Notes: a model not told the origin generated them from the letters alone. Shown: positions 51,338-62,022, numbered from the stretch's first letter. The stretch: DNA of 64,000 nucleotides from Pseudo-nitzschia pungens (GCA_037355855.1 CM074759.1:1984001-2048000); one strand, 5' to 3'. Translations and numbers: made by a program.

Positions 51338-53576
51338 TCCACAAGAGGGACCAAGCGCCCCACTAAACCAGCAATCACCATGCCTCCGGCGCCACAGGCC
51401 CTGGATGCCAGCGCAGCACTGCTGCCTGGGATGACGCATGGAGGAGATCTCCCGGAGAAAAAGGGGAAGGAACCTGCAGGATGGAGTATTCCTGTTGAGT
51501 GCTCAGCAAAGACTGCAACAGCAGCAGCAAAAACAATTGTTGGAAACATCCTAAAGGATATATCGAACGTGGATACGAATCGAACATCGAATCAATCCAA
51601 GGGTACAGACGCATCATCGATCAAGGCGATCGATCCAAATAAGACAGCAGCAGCAACAAATGGACCACTCTTGTCTCTAGCAAGAAATTGGTCTACCGGG
51701 ACAGCAAAAAATCTCTATTGCAATCCCAGAAACTCCAAAGACTACACCAAAGGAGGTGCGCTGGAGCAAAATTATTTAAAGCTGCTGTCACCTGCTGGAA
51801 ATACAACCAAAAATACAGCAGAACAGGCATCAAATAAGAGCATCGTGGCTCCTATTCTTCTAACCACAGTACAATACATACAAGGCATCCCAACAAAATC
51901 AAAACCACTACTAGCACTACTAGATAGTGGATCCTCCGGAACACTAATCAACAAACGCGTCCTACCATTTGGCATACTACCACTTCGAAGCAAGCATCAA
52001 GTCTTAACTACTACAGCCAATGGAAGCTTCGATACCACAGAATATGTTATTATGAAGAACATCAAGCTACAAGAGTTTGGCAACTACTACACTATCAACC
52101 GACAAGAGACAAGGCTCTTCCATTCCCCCAACTGCAAATATGATCTTATACTAGGCAGAGACTTCCTCCACCTAGCAAAGATCAATCTCCTATTCAAAGA
52201 AGGAGCAGTTCAGTGGATGGATAGAACTATTCCTATGAAGGACACGTCCTTATACCATGACAACTACAACATGCTCATGGAAGAACTAGAAGATGCTGAA
52301 CTCTTTGCTGATGATCTCTCCTTTGCGAACCCATACAAGTCCAAGGTCATCCTTGATAGAGCCTATCAAGAAACAGATCCATCTACAGTTGCACAGCAAC
52401 AGTCCCACATGCCACCAACAGAGCAGCAGCAGTTCCAAGCAATACTAAGCAAATATCCTAACGTCTTCAATGGAGAATTAGGGAAGTATCCACACAAGAA
52501 GATCTCTCTAAGACTGAAGCCTGGATCCAAGCCCATTCACAAAAAGCCTTATCCAGTTGCATACAAACGAGAAGACCTATTCAAAAGGGAGCTCCAGAAT
52601 CTTTGTAATGATGGAGTACTCAAGAGATGCACCGGACTAGCTGAATGGGCCTTCCCAACTTTCATTGTTCCAAAGAAAGACAACAGAGTTAGATGGGTAT
52701 CAGACTTCAGAGAACTCAATGAACTCCTTGAAAGAAGACCATATCCTATACCAAGGATACAAGATATCATGAACAAGAGAGGCAAGTACACTCACTTCAC
52801 CAAAATTGACTTGTCCATGCAATACAACTGCTTTGAACTAGACGACGCAAGCAAGAAGCTCTGTACCATAGTCACTCCATATGGTTGCTATGAATACCAA
52901 AGATTACCAATGGGAGTTAAAGTCTCCCCGGATGTTGCGCAGCAACTTATGGAAGATATCCTACAAGACACTGACTGCACTGTCTACATTGATGACATTG
53001 GCGTCTGGACCAATGGATCCTTTGACCTCCACATGAAGACCATTGACAAGATCCTAGACCGGCTCAACCAAAATGGACTTAAATGCAACCCACTCAAGTG
53101 TGATTGGGCTGTACAAGAGACCAACTTCCTTGGATATTGGATGACACCTACCGCTGTTAAGCCTTGGAGGAAAAAGATTGAAGCCATCCTACATATGGGC
53201 CGACCTTGAACTGTGACTCAAGTCAAGTCCTTCCTTGGAGCAGTAGGATACTACAGGGACATGTGGCCCCAAAGATCCCATGTCTTAGCTCCTCTCTTTG
53301 ATACCACTGGCACCCCCAAGAACACTCCTCAAGCAGCTGCCATCAAAGGCAAGCAAAGGAAAGCTCCTTCAGCTTTCACTTGGGGACCTGCTCAAGACAA
53401 GGCCTTTCAAAAAATGAAAGCAATGGTGGCAGCAGATGCGCTGAACACCTATCCAGACCTCCTGTAAACTACAGAAAGCTCCCTCAGTAGTTGAAACAGT
53501 GAATATCCGGAAGCTAACTCCTTACAGGGAACCAGAGCTGGAGTCGGAGTCGACGACCATTCATTGGGCAGCTTAA
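51323..53576 (+). pseudogene. Gypsy copy 2 pol, stop plus deletion of RNase H and integrase
   Basis: Protease (LLDSGSSGTLINKR) and reverse transcriptase (to YIDD, 52985-52996) are open. A TGA at 53207-53209 replaces Arg. After [10 protein letters not shown] near 53460 the sequence jumps to the last residues of pol (KAPSVVETVNIRKLTPYREP... HWAA, stop at 53574-53576). By comparison with copy 1 this removes about 1.6 kb covering RNase H and integrase. Confidence 0.9.
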
Positions 53577-53604
53577 GTAGGATTCGTTCAATCATGAGGC
53601 ACTA

Positions 53605-53873
53605 TGTGACATGCTAGCGTAGCAAGCATGAACCATGATTAAATAATTAACCGAATCCCACAGCGTTAAATATAAGAGCTGACCGGTGTTTGAATTGAAT
53701 TCAAACTGTACGCCGGACACACCAGCAATGCATGTGTGCCGATATTCAAATAGTAGCGAGGCACGCTTGCAAATATTCAAACGTTCACACGAAAATCAAA
53801 AAGCTCTCTTAAGAGTTAAAATATTAGTCACAATTTTCATACTACTCCAAATTTTCTACTTTAGAGTGTAACA
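53605..53873 (+). repeat. Gypsy copy 2, right LTR (269 bp)
   Basis: TGTGAC...TGTAACA. Preceded by TTCAATCATGAGGCACTA, the same 18 bases that precede the 3' LTR in copy 1. Confidence 0.88.
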
Positions 53874-55044
53874 GTGACTTCTAGCGCCCCTTAAAGGGGC
53901 GTTTCTACAGTACAACAGTAATGGTGCTGACAGCCAAGTCCTACTTTAAATCTTACCAGTAAAGGCGCCAATTTGTACCTACCGTCACGTACGTACGGTA
54001 CTCAGCTCTAGTGCAAGTCCTAGGTTGTATGTACGTACGGAATAAGTGGCTGTCAGCAGCACTTTAAAAGGCACATATACATTCGTCCTTGTCATCAAAT
54101 TGAAGCAATTTGGAGGCTTCAATAAGTGGCTTAAGTTCTATATTGATAGGAGGCTTATTTAAATTATTATTACATTGTTTAATTGGCTGCTTTACCTATT
54201 TAAGCCACATAATTATGTAATTAATCCACGTAATTGTTCAATCGTACGTAATTAACTGCAATTGTGCGTAATTTTGCGTAATTAATCAATTAATTACACA
54301 AGAAATTATGTACGTAATAAAAATTAATTACGCAACCAAAAAAACTATTTTTAGTTTCCTGGATCCCCCTTTTTATTTTGAATTGTGGAGATTTTTTTCA
54401 TGAACGTTAATTAAGGTTTACTTATCACTTTCTACATATTAATACGTAGATCACACGTTGATATAATATGTAGGATATGTACAGTAAGTTCATATCATTT
54501 TGAAAAAACTTAACATGCTGCATTTTTCTATTTCCGACCACTCCTGTAGTATTGCAGCAGTTGAAACTGCATTTGAGAAGACTGGAGTTAATACAATGAA
54601 CGATGTGTTCTTTTCATTGCAGTGTTGCTTGGAAGATTCTCTGTCGGTCAGTGGTGACAACACCTAAAAGCTCTGTTGTACTGGAAAGGATTGTCAAGGG
54701 GGAAGACTCCCTGTTTCTATTGCTTGTAACCCAGCTTATGGATGTGAGATCCTGCGTCAAGCTGCTGCTAGTACTAGCAACACTAGTAGTAGTGCTGCCA
54801 ATTGTGGTAGTAGTGCTCATACTAGTAGTGCTGCCAATTTCTGCAACGCTACTACTGGTACTACTAGTACTGCAGCTCGGACTAGCAAAAATTACCCATC
54901 AGCCATTGTGTACTATGTATTGCTGGAACATGGTTGATTTTTGTTTTTTGGATGAATTTGATAATTCCCGGTCCCCCCACCATTTTAAAAATAATTTGAA
55001 TTTACTACTGTATGAGTAAGGGTACCAACTTACTGCCAAACTTC

Positions 55045-55490
55045 TGTTGTGAGTGTCAAAGTGGTCACTTTGACCCTGAGTGTGACTTTGACACTTGCAT
55101 GAGACTAAGACAAAACAAGACAAACAAGGAACAATGAACGACAAACAAGACGAACACTGCATGTTGGGTACACAGTTTTAGTACATCTCGTAGGACCTGC
55201 ATCATTTGTCTTATTTGATTTGAATGCCTTGTGTTTGTCATTAAACATTCATTAGACAGTCTTTGTTTGTTGGGGTATATTTTTTATTAAGATATTTCAC
55301 CTCTATATGCGGGGTATGATTCAGATATAACCCCAACAAACAAAGACTGTCTAAAGAACATTTAATGACAAACAGAGGCGTAATAAGAGGAACAAAGGGC
55401 ATTTGTGATGAATGGGTGTCAAGTTGACACTTGGTGTCAAAGTGACACCCGGTGTCACTTTGACCCCAGGTGTCACTCTGACACTCGAGA
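55045..55490. repeat. Two clusters of GTGTCAAAGTGAC palindromes
   Basis: Around 55050-55098 and 55425-55487. The second contains GTCAAAGTGACACC-C-GGTGTCACTTTGAC, a perfect 14-bp inverted repeat with a single central base. The foldback element at 55233-55373 lies between the clusters. Confidence 0.7.
55233..55373. mobile_element. Foldback / MITE-like element
   Basis: Arms 55233-55276 and 55330-55373, about 44 bp each, with a perfect 25-bp core (TTAGACAGTCTTTG... / ...CAAAGACTGTCTAA) around a 53-base loop. No coding capacity. MITE identity is inferred from structure. Confidence 0.65.
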
Positions 55491-55951
55491 GGGCTAATGT
55501 TTCATCTGGGATTTTTATTTTTCACCACAAGGGGGTTAGAAAAATTTAAATTCTCCAAAAAAAATGAAATCAACCATGTTCCTGTTAATTTTTTGAAAGT
55601 TTTCATTTTTGTGGTACATTAATACCTAGGGAAGTTGTATCGTAGACATTCAGTTTTAAAAGAGATCTACCCAGTAAAAAAGGGGAACCTTCCTGGACCT
55701 TCCAGAACTGAAAATATTTTGCGCAGACTGCGCAAATTTTAAGTCAACTTGGTCAACGCTCATCCCCCTTTTTGAACACAATTTTAGGGAGATAAACTTG
55801 CACTTTTTTTTTAAAACTTTTTCCAAGACCAAAAAGTGCAAGTTTTCACGGGACTAAAAATTCTGTTCTTTTTCAACTTGCATTAAATGCGAGTTTGCTT
55901 CAACGGATGAAAAAGGTGTAAGTTTTCTTCGCAAATTTTTTTTTGTTAAAA

Positions 55952-56372
55952 TAATAACAGAGGTGCAGCGAAGAGGGAGTCGATTTGTTAATAGAGGCGC
56001 AATGACGCAGGAGTCGATTTGATAAGAGAGGCAAAATGACTGAGTCGATTTGCTAAGAGAGGCGCAATTACGGAGTCAATTTTTAATAGAGGTACAACAG
56101 CAGAGTCGATTTGTTAATAGAGGCGCAACAATGAGGGAGTCAATTTGCTAAGAGAGGCGCAATGAGGGAGTCAATTTTCAATAGAGGTGCAACAGCAGAG
56201 TTGATTTGTTAATAGAGGCGCAACAACAGAGTCAATTTGTTAATAGAGGCGCAACAACGGAGTCAATTTGTTAATAGAGGCGCAACAGCGGAGTCAATTT
56301 GTTAATAGAGATGCAACAACAAGGGAGTCAATTTGTTAATAGAGGCGCAACGACAGAGTTGATTTGCAATTT
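55952..56372. repeat. Minisatellite, about 32-bp unit, roughly 13 copies
   Basis: Imperfect tandem copies of a unit of the type TTAATAGAGGCGCAACAACG followed by GAGTCAATTTG. The most regular copies are at 56205-56310. Confidence 0.88.
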
Positions 56373-56379
56373 TTTGTTG

Positions 56380-56520
56380 AAATTTTTGTTGAAAACACTC
56401 ATTTTCCAAAGAAAACTTGCATTTTTATTAGAAAACTCGCATTTTACTGCTGAAAACTTGCATTTTGTACTGAAAACTCACATTTTTCTGCTGAAAACTT
56501 GCATTTATTGCTTTATATAC
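56380..56520. repeat. Tandem GAAAACTTGCATTTT repeats
   Basis: About five imperfect copies with a 25-30 bp period. The complementary word (AAAGTGCAAGTTTTC) occurs at 55838-55850, so the block takes part in a larger inverted arrangement. Confidence 0.7.
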
Positions 56521-56863
56521 GTGTTTTTTCTAGAGCAAAAATGTGAGTTTTTTAGACCCTAAAAAATCCGCACTTTTTTCAATCCCAAAAAATGCAAGTT
56601 TCTTTGGGGAGATAATAAATTTAAGGGGATACCCTCAAAATGACTAATTGGAATAAGAAAATTGCACAGTCCACGCATCGAAAACTAACTTTGTTCTGGA
56701 AGGTCCTGAAAAATTATGGAAAAAAGTTTTTTCTTAGAAAATTTCCATATTTGGGCTCTTTTTGCGCGCGATAAAATTAATGTAATTTTTAACTGCTATT
56801 TTTTTGTATAGCCGCTTTAACGGTAGAGTGTCCTCAACGATTGTCCTCAAAACTGTCCTCAAA

Positions 56864-57052
56864 ACTGTCCTCAAAACATGTCCTCAACGATTTTGTCCTC
56901 AACAGCTTGTCCTCAACAATTATGCCCTCAACCATTATGTCCTCAACCTCAACGTTAAAATTATAGAGGTTGAAGACAAAATGTTGAGGACATAATTGTT
57001 GAGGTCAAGCTGCTGAGGACAAAATCGTTGAGGACACGTTTTGAGGACAATT
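56864..57052. repeat. Long hairpin built of GTCCTCAA repeats
   Basis: The left arm (56864-56950) and right arm (56966-57052), about 87 bp each and mostly complementary, surround a 15-base loop. Each arm is itself a run of TGTCCTCAA units. A transcript would form a long near-perfect double strand. Confidence 0.85.
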
Positions 57053-57618
57053 GTTGGACCAAGATTTTGGTTTATTATGGTTGCTCAGCTTAATTTAAAA
57101 TATACTTATTGACCCTGAGATTTTTGAGAATAGTCGCGCATACAATGCGCATAAATATGGCAATTTTCCCAAAAAAATATTTTTTCCATAACGTTCCTGG
57201 AAATTTTCAAAATTTCTGCAGAATCTTCCTAGACAGGCGCACCAACTCAGATGTCCAGAGAGTAAGGTTTTTAAGATTTACTCTTATAGTCTCAGACATT
57301 GAAACATTCTCTGATATTCATCCTAGGTGGCTCATTTTCAACCTCACAATATAATCAATTTTCAACTGAAAATAGTAAAGTTTTTGAAAGATTGGCTTAT
57401 ATAAGGCTTAGATAATTTTGGCGGGCTGGTTAAAAGTTTCTACTGTTCTATCCCGAGTCCAGAAATTCTAAAATTTAAGCCGAGCGTTGGATGTGTTATT
57501 GTTGTTGGTGCGTTGCTGTGTCTGCGATTGTATATTAAAGCAGAGAAGGGACGCATTGTTAGTTTTGTATTGAATTGCGTTGTTGCCATCACTTTGGATC
57601 GGTCTTGAGCGCTTGTGT

Positions 57619-60600
57619 AATAATAATAATATACGTATTTAAATAACTTTAATCACCAAAGGTGAAACTAAATTACTCAGTCTGTAACCAGACTTTAACG
57701 TCGCCTCCATCGAAGAGTCAGGACCCCAAGTGGCAGAACGACAAATTTTCAAACAAACCTTGAACATCAAGCAGGGAAAAAGACATACAAGTCCCACAAA
57801 ATAGGGACTTGAGAGAAAGTGAGATGGGAATGTGGATATTGGGATAAGATCCAGTATCAAAAGTTATATGACAGGATGAGAAACAGGAACAGAAGACAAA
57901 ACCAAAGTACAAAGTGGAAGCACCCTAAGGTCCAGTAAGCCAGGCTCTTAAGAGAGCAGCCTCTCGTTGGTATGGCTGCACAGGTTGGACAGGTGCTGCA
58001 TACTGCTTCCTGGCAAGGTGGATGGTTGCAAGCCACTGCCTCTTGGCAGTCAGGGTGTAACCTTGTAGGACTTGGAAAGGGGTTTGTAAAAGGGAGTGTG
58101 ACTGGGGAAGTGCACCAGCTGCACCAATGGCCAATTCAGAGGTAATGGAAGCATCAAGAGATTGGTGTTGTTCAGCATCAAGGGTACCCCCAGGACCATG
58201 GAGTCGTTCATTCCTATAAGTCCAAAGATCCCAGGAGGTAAGAAAGAACTGATGGATGATAGCTGTAGCCCAACGTTTGGGAGAGCGCTTGCTTCCAATG
58301 TGGGAGTAGTAGTCAGCCTGGATTTGGTACCAGCGAGGAGACCACCTACCCAGAAGCCAGTTGTGCCAGCCAATAGTCCTCTGTGCCCTGACAGCAGACG
58401 CAATTGCAAGTGAGTAGGATGATGGATAAATTCTCTGGCCCTTCCGAACTCTGGTGAGAAGATCCACAATGGCAGCAACCAATGATGGATCAGTTTGTTC
58501 AACTTCAAGCCTCTTCTGCAGTGGTCCCGTGAAGGCAGACACACTATGCCTGACAGCCCCAGTATCCTTGCAGGAGAGCACATGAGAAACCTTCTCGTTG
58601 TCTGCATCACACAAGGGACACCTGGAGTGATCCTGATACTGGTAGTGAAGGAGTTGGTTGCCAACACCAATGCATCCAGAAGCAAACTTGACAAACCACC
58701 TTTGCATGCCAGGAGATAGACGCTTGAAGGCAGACAGATGGGCACACCAATGGATGGAACTCAAAACAGGTTGTGGAATGGGGATATCATGGTGGGTCTG
58801 CCAATATTGAAGAAGAGGAGGACCAGAAATGGCAACATGCAAAGCATTTTGATCAAACCTTGAACACTTGCATCCATTGAGAGAAAATGCCCAAGGCTCA
58901 AACACAAGTCTGGGATAGTGATGGGCAGAAGCTCTATGGACAGAGAGAAATGCCTTTGCCATGCTGTCAACCTGATGATTGCGAAGGGCCCACCAATCAA
59001 GAAAGATTCCAGCTTGATGGCCCTGAACCCACTGAAAGTGCACAGAGATTGGCAGGGCAGAAATCATGTTTCTGATGACATAAACATAATCAAAAGACTT
59101 CTGGGAAATAACCAATGGCCATGATCCCTCAGCCTGTTTGAGAGCTGTGTCACCATCCAGAGCAATGGTGATAGAGCCAGAAGCAATATCAAAAAGACTC
59201 ACCAGAGCAGTGCAACAGGTGAGAACCCCAATGATTCCTGCCAGTTCACTCCTATAGGATGATTGGTCCTCAGGGGATCCACTGACAAAATTACAGCCAG
59301 TGAGGAACATTGAAGCAGACTTGGTGGAGGTATTGGGTGACAAAATGAAAGCAGAAGTTCCTCTGAGAAGGTCCGGATCAAATGAACCATCACATACAGC
59401 ACTGGCAGTACCACTCTCAATAGCATCAACAAGGTGCTGACAGCCAGCCTGTGGTAGGGAATATTTGTGGAGAAGTACTCTTGGAGACACACAGAGTGCA
59501 GCAAAGGCATCTACTGGGGAGTCTGGAAGAGAATCAAATGGATTGTACACCAGAGGATCCATGTCAGGAGGCTCAGAAACAAAAGCAGAGGACCCAACAA
59601 CGCGTACAACTTGTCCACAAATAACAGGGCAGACAAGCACATCAGCACAGACTGGTTTGTCAGAAATGAGTTCAGAAGTGACCCTGTATCTGCCCCTGCC
59701 CTGGGAGGTGCTCACAATCCAGCCAGTAGAAGTTTTGAAGAATATTCTGTTGGTGGATGGAGACAAAAACCAAGGCCAAAGAGAAGCTGTCTGGGGAGAG
59801 AGCCAATGCCCAAGATGAAAAGAAGGAGCCAGTGCCCTGGCTGCAGGGGGTGGACAGGGGGGAAGAAAACAGGTCTGAAGAGCCTTAGTCCATAAGCGCT
59901 GTGCTGCTGGAGGCCAAGATGGAGGACATCTAGGCCAGTCAAGATGATCCCTCAAGTGATTGGAGGATGTCAGCTGGAAGGCCATGGGAGAGAGTCGTTT
60001 CCCATCTGGAGTACAAATGTCAGCAAGGGAAATAGCCTTGAGGGACATGCGCATGTGATTCAAGAGGGACAAGTCAGCACCTCTGAAGCCAGAGTTGACA
60101 AAGGCTTGCATGAGATAACAGTCATTGGAACGTAACAGTGGTAGGTCTGGGAAGTCTTCAAACAAGCTCACAGGGTGAACAGAGAAAAACTTCCACACAT
60201 GTTTGTACCAGCAAGGAGTGATGTATGAAGCAAAGGGATGATAGGGTGTGACACCAAGATGGAGAGGAAGTCCAAGTTCAAGCCTGAGAGCTTCAGCAGT
60301 GAGCCTGAGAATCCTACCAGTTTGTGAGGACCTGACAGATTCCTGAAAGAGGGTGGCAATATGACTGAACTCTTGGAGGAGGTATGGATGGATGAAACCA
60401 AAGCCTTGATAGAGGGAAGGACCATAGAACACATGTCTGGGAAATGTCCGTGACATCCCTGCTTTATTCAGCACAGGAACAAGAGCTGGGTGAATTATCT
60501 TAGTCCAAGTGGCCTCATCAAGTTGCGTGACAGGCATGGGGTATTCAACAGACTTCATGAAAGAATACTTGAAGGTGTAGAGGGATGCGCGCTTCTCACA

Positions 60601-61593
60601 CTTGGAAGCCCTGAGTTGAGAGCCAAAAGACTGAGACTGTGACTTCATGTGAGCAATCTGTGCTTCCTCATTGCCATCCATGGAGATAAAAACCCCAAGG
60701 GTCTTGTCAGCATGGTCAACTTCAAACCGATCCAGGGTAGCTCGATTGCCATTTTTGTCAGCAACTGAGAAGTCACCGGGCATGTCAGCAATGGAACGAT
60801 AATCCCAGCCGGATCCATTCCATTTGAAATCAATCAAATAACAGAAGGATTTGGCAGGTTCAATAGCACCACCAGTGGCAATAATCCCACCAGCCCACCG
60901 GTCAAGAGCTTCCTGAAAGTCAACAGCTAATTCCTCACCAGATGTGGAGGAATCAGAGCCAGCACAAAACAAATCTGTGTCATCCACAAAGGCAAAACCC
61001 ACAAGAGAAACCAGTTGCAGTGACAATGAAGTGAGAAGATGGACACCATGCCCAGCCTGTTGCATCATTCGGAAGACTATTGTGGACACCAAAGCCCAAA
61101 GAGTTGGACCAATACCATTGCCTTGGCCACAACCACTGAGAGGAACAGGTTCATCACCATACACAGGACCTGACCGACCAAAACCAGTTTTGATGTGGTG
61201 CTTGGCAAGTTGCAAAGTAGACAAAAGAACCTCACACACATGTGCAGGAACCCCAAAGCTCTGGAGAGTGAGACCTGCAATCGGATGAGAGATCCTATCA
61301 TAGCAGCCCTTGGCATCATTCATAGCAACAGCACCGGATCTGCGCTTCTGCCGCAACACATCACATATGAGCTTCTTGTTCAGGCAGGTGTTGATTGCCT
61401 TGTGGTGTTTCCTGCTTCCATGTTGATCAACAGCCACAGCATTGGCACGTTCAGCATGGGCAAGAATTCGTCTGCCAATCATCTTGTTGTTGATTTGAAA
61501 CTCAGGAGACATCAACTGGATGAGTCTCATCTTATCCACTCTATATTCACCAGGTTTCTTGAAGATCTCAACGTCAGTGATGACCTGGGCCAT
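57619..61593 (-). mobile_element. 5'-truncated non-LTR-type retroelement
   Basis: Contains one long reverse transcriptase/RNase H frame (see CDS). In element orientation the 3' region ends in an (ATT)n tail (ATTATTATTATT, plus-strand 57619-57632), a common 3' end of non-LTR elements. No LTRs were seen. At the 5' side the frame begins only in the reverse-transcriptase fingers and abuts unrelated palindromic repeats, as expected from incomplete target-primed reverse transcription. No target duplication was identified. Confidence 0.65.
57925..61593 (-). CDS. Reverse transcriptase / RNase H protein, 1222 aa, N-terminally truncated
   Basis: Open from ATG 61593 to TAA 57925. RT motifs by approximate residue: KPGEYRVDKMRLIQLMSPEF at 12; the palm motif AMNDAKGCYDRIS with catalytic Asp near 93; PLSGCGQGNGIGPTLWAL near 150; FAFVDDTDLFC near 200 with the Asp pair. 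A roughly 500-residue connection follows. RNase H spans about 733-880: AVCDGSFD, SSYRSELAG, ALDGDTALK and NHQVDSMAK supply the four acidic residues. A C-terminal finger CPLCDADNEKVSHVLSC lies near 1000. No endonuclease precedes the RT, so a full-length parent should have more N-terminal sequence. The absence of stops over 3.6 kb points to a recent insertion or selection. Confidence 0.85.
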   Translation of the reverse strand: MAQVITDVEIFKKPGEYRVDKMRLIQLMSPEFQINNKMIGRRILAHAERANAVAVDQHGSRKHHKAINTCLNKKLICDVLRQKRRSGAVAMNDAKGCYDRISHPIAGLTLQSFGVPAHVCEVLLSTLQLAKHHIKTGFGRSGPVYGDEPVPLSGCGQGNGIGPTLWALVSTIVFRMMQQAGHGVHLLTSLSLQLVSLVGFAFVDDTDLFCAGSDSSTSGEELAVDFQEALDRWAGGIIATGGAIEPAKSFCYLIDFKWNGSGWDYRSIADMPGDFSVADKNGNRATLDRFEVDHADKTLGVFISMDGNEEAQIAHMKSQSQSFGSQLRASKCEKRASLYTFKYSFMKSVEYPMPVTQLDEATWTKIIHPALVPVLNKAGMSRTFPRHVFYGPSLYQGFGFIHPYLLQEFSHIATLFQESVRSSQTGRILRLTAEALRLELGLPLHLGVTPYHPFASYITPCWYKHVWKFFSVHPVSLFEDFPDLPLLRSNDCYLMQAFVNSGFRGADLSLLNHMRMSLKAISLADICTPDGKRLSPMAFQLTSSNHLRDHLDWPRCPPSWPPAAQRLWTKALQTCFLPPCPPPAARALAPSFHLGHWLSPQTASLWPWFLSPSTNRIFFKTSTGWIVSTSQGRGRYRVTSELISDKPVCADVLVCPVICGQVVRVVGSSAFVSEPPDMDPLVYNPFDSLPDSPVDAFAALCVSPRVLLHKYSLPQAGCQHLVDAIESGTASAVCDGSFDPDLLRGTSAFILSPNTSTKSASMFLTGCNFVSGSPEDQSSYRSELAGIIGVLTCCTALVSLFDIASGSITIALDGDTALKQAEGSWPLVISQKSFDYVYVIRNMISALPISVHFQWVQGHQAGIFLDWWALRNHQVDSMAKAFLSVHRASAHHYPRLVFEPWAFSLNGCKCSRFDQNALHVAISGPPLLQYWQTHHDIPIPQPVLSSIHWCAHLSAFKRLSPGMQRWFVKFASGCIGVGNQLLHYQYQDHSRCPLCDADNEKVSHVLSCKDTGAVRHSVSAFTGPLQKRLEVEQTDPSLVAAIVDLLTRVRKGQRIYPSSYSLAIASAVRAQRTIGWHNWLLGRWSPRWYQIQADYYSHIGSKRSPKRWATAIIHQFFLTSWDLWTYRNERLHGPGGTLDAEQHQSLDASITSELAIGAAGALPQSHSLLQTPFQVLQGYTLTAKRQWLATIHLARKQYAAPVQPVQPYQREAALLRAWLTGP

Positions 61594-61605
61594 CCGATGG
61601 TTTTA

Positions 61606-61637
61606 TTTTCGCGCGGTTTTTGAGGACCGCGCGAAAA
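61606..61637. repeat. Perfect 12-bp inverted repeat, TTTTCGCGCGGT
   Basis: TTTTCGCGCGGT (61606-61617) and ACCGCGCGAAAA (61626-61637) around 8 bases, directly at the 5' boundary of the retroelement frame. Confidence 0.88.
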
Positions 61638-61670
61638 GTTATAACCGTTAAAACCGTTATAGACGTTAAA

Positions 61671-62022
61671 ATTATGCGTCTAAAAACTTTTTTAGACGCA
61701 TAACTATGCGTCTAAAACTTTTTTAGACGCATAACTATGCGTCTAAAACTTTTTTAGACGCATAACTATGCGTCTAAAACCTTTTTTAGACGCATAGTTA
61801 TGCGTCTAATATTAGACGCATAACCCACGATTATGCGTCTAATATTAGACGCATAACTATGCGTCTAAAAAAATTTTAGACGCATAACTTATGCGTCTAA
61901 AACATGTACTAACGTGTGTACAATTCTACAGAGTTATGCGTCTAAAACTTTTTTAGACGCACAACTGGTCCAAATTAGCGTAGAACTCAGTAGTAAACTG
62001 AAGAATTTTTAGACGCATAACG
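61671..62022. repeat. Palindromic minisatellite of TTAGACGCATAA units
   Basis: Alternating GTTATGCGTCTAA and TTAGACGCATAAC words joined by short A/T spacers, roughly 18 copies. Each neighbouring pair is an inverted repeat, so the block can form serial hairpins. Confidence 0.88.

Larger units (their letters stand above)
49917..53873 (+). mobile_element. Old, internally deleted Ty3/gypsy element (copy 2)
   Basis: Same family as copy 1 but in plus orientation. The left LTR starts TGTGACGGGC at 49917; the right LTR is 53605-53873 (TGTGACATGC...GAGTGTAACA). The LTRs differ by many substitutions and small indels, so it is much older. No matching target duplication was found (GGCAT left, GTGAC right). 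The end of the left LTR and the primer-binding region are missing: the sequence passes from TCTACTCTATGTG straight to TTTATAGTAGAAACAG, about 20 bases short of the copy 1 arrangement. The interior has frameshifted gag, truncated pol and a large deletion. Non-autonomous. Confidence 0.9.
53874..57618. other. Repeat-dominated AT-rich region without genes
   Basis: 3.7 kb holding palindromes, a foldback element, a minisatellite and a long hairpin, listed separately. Also an 8-bp palindrome CGCCCCTT-A-AAGGGGCG (53885-53901), an 11-bp inverted pair GCTGACAGCCA (53926-53936) with TGGCTGTCAGC (54047-54057), GTAATTAA-rich DNA at 54190-54330 and ACTAGTAGTAGT words at 54770-54890. Frames here are translations of the repeats. 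Confidence 0.6.

Noticed and set aside
55952..56372. CRISPR-like array
   Set aside because: Repeats of about 32 bp are directly tandem with no unique spacers and are imperfect, so this is a minisatellite.
56299..56562. 87-codon frame with FLLK/HF repeats
   Set aside because: It is a translation of the GAAAACTTGCATTTT tandem repeat.
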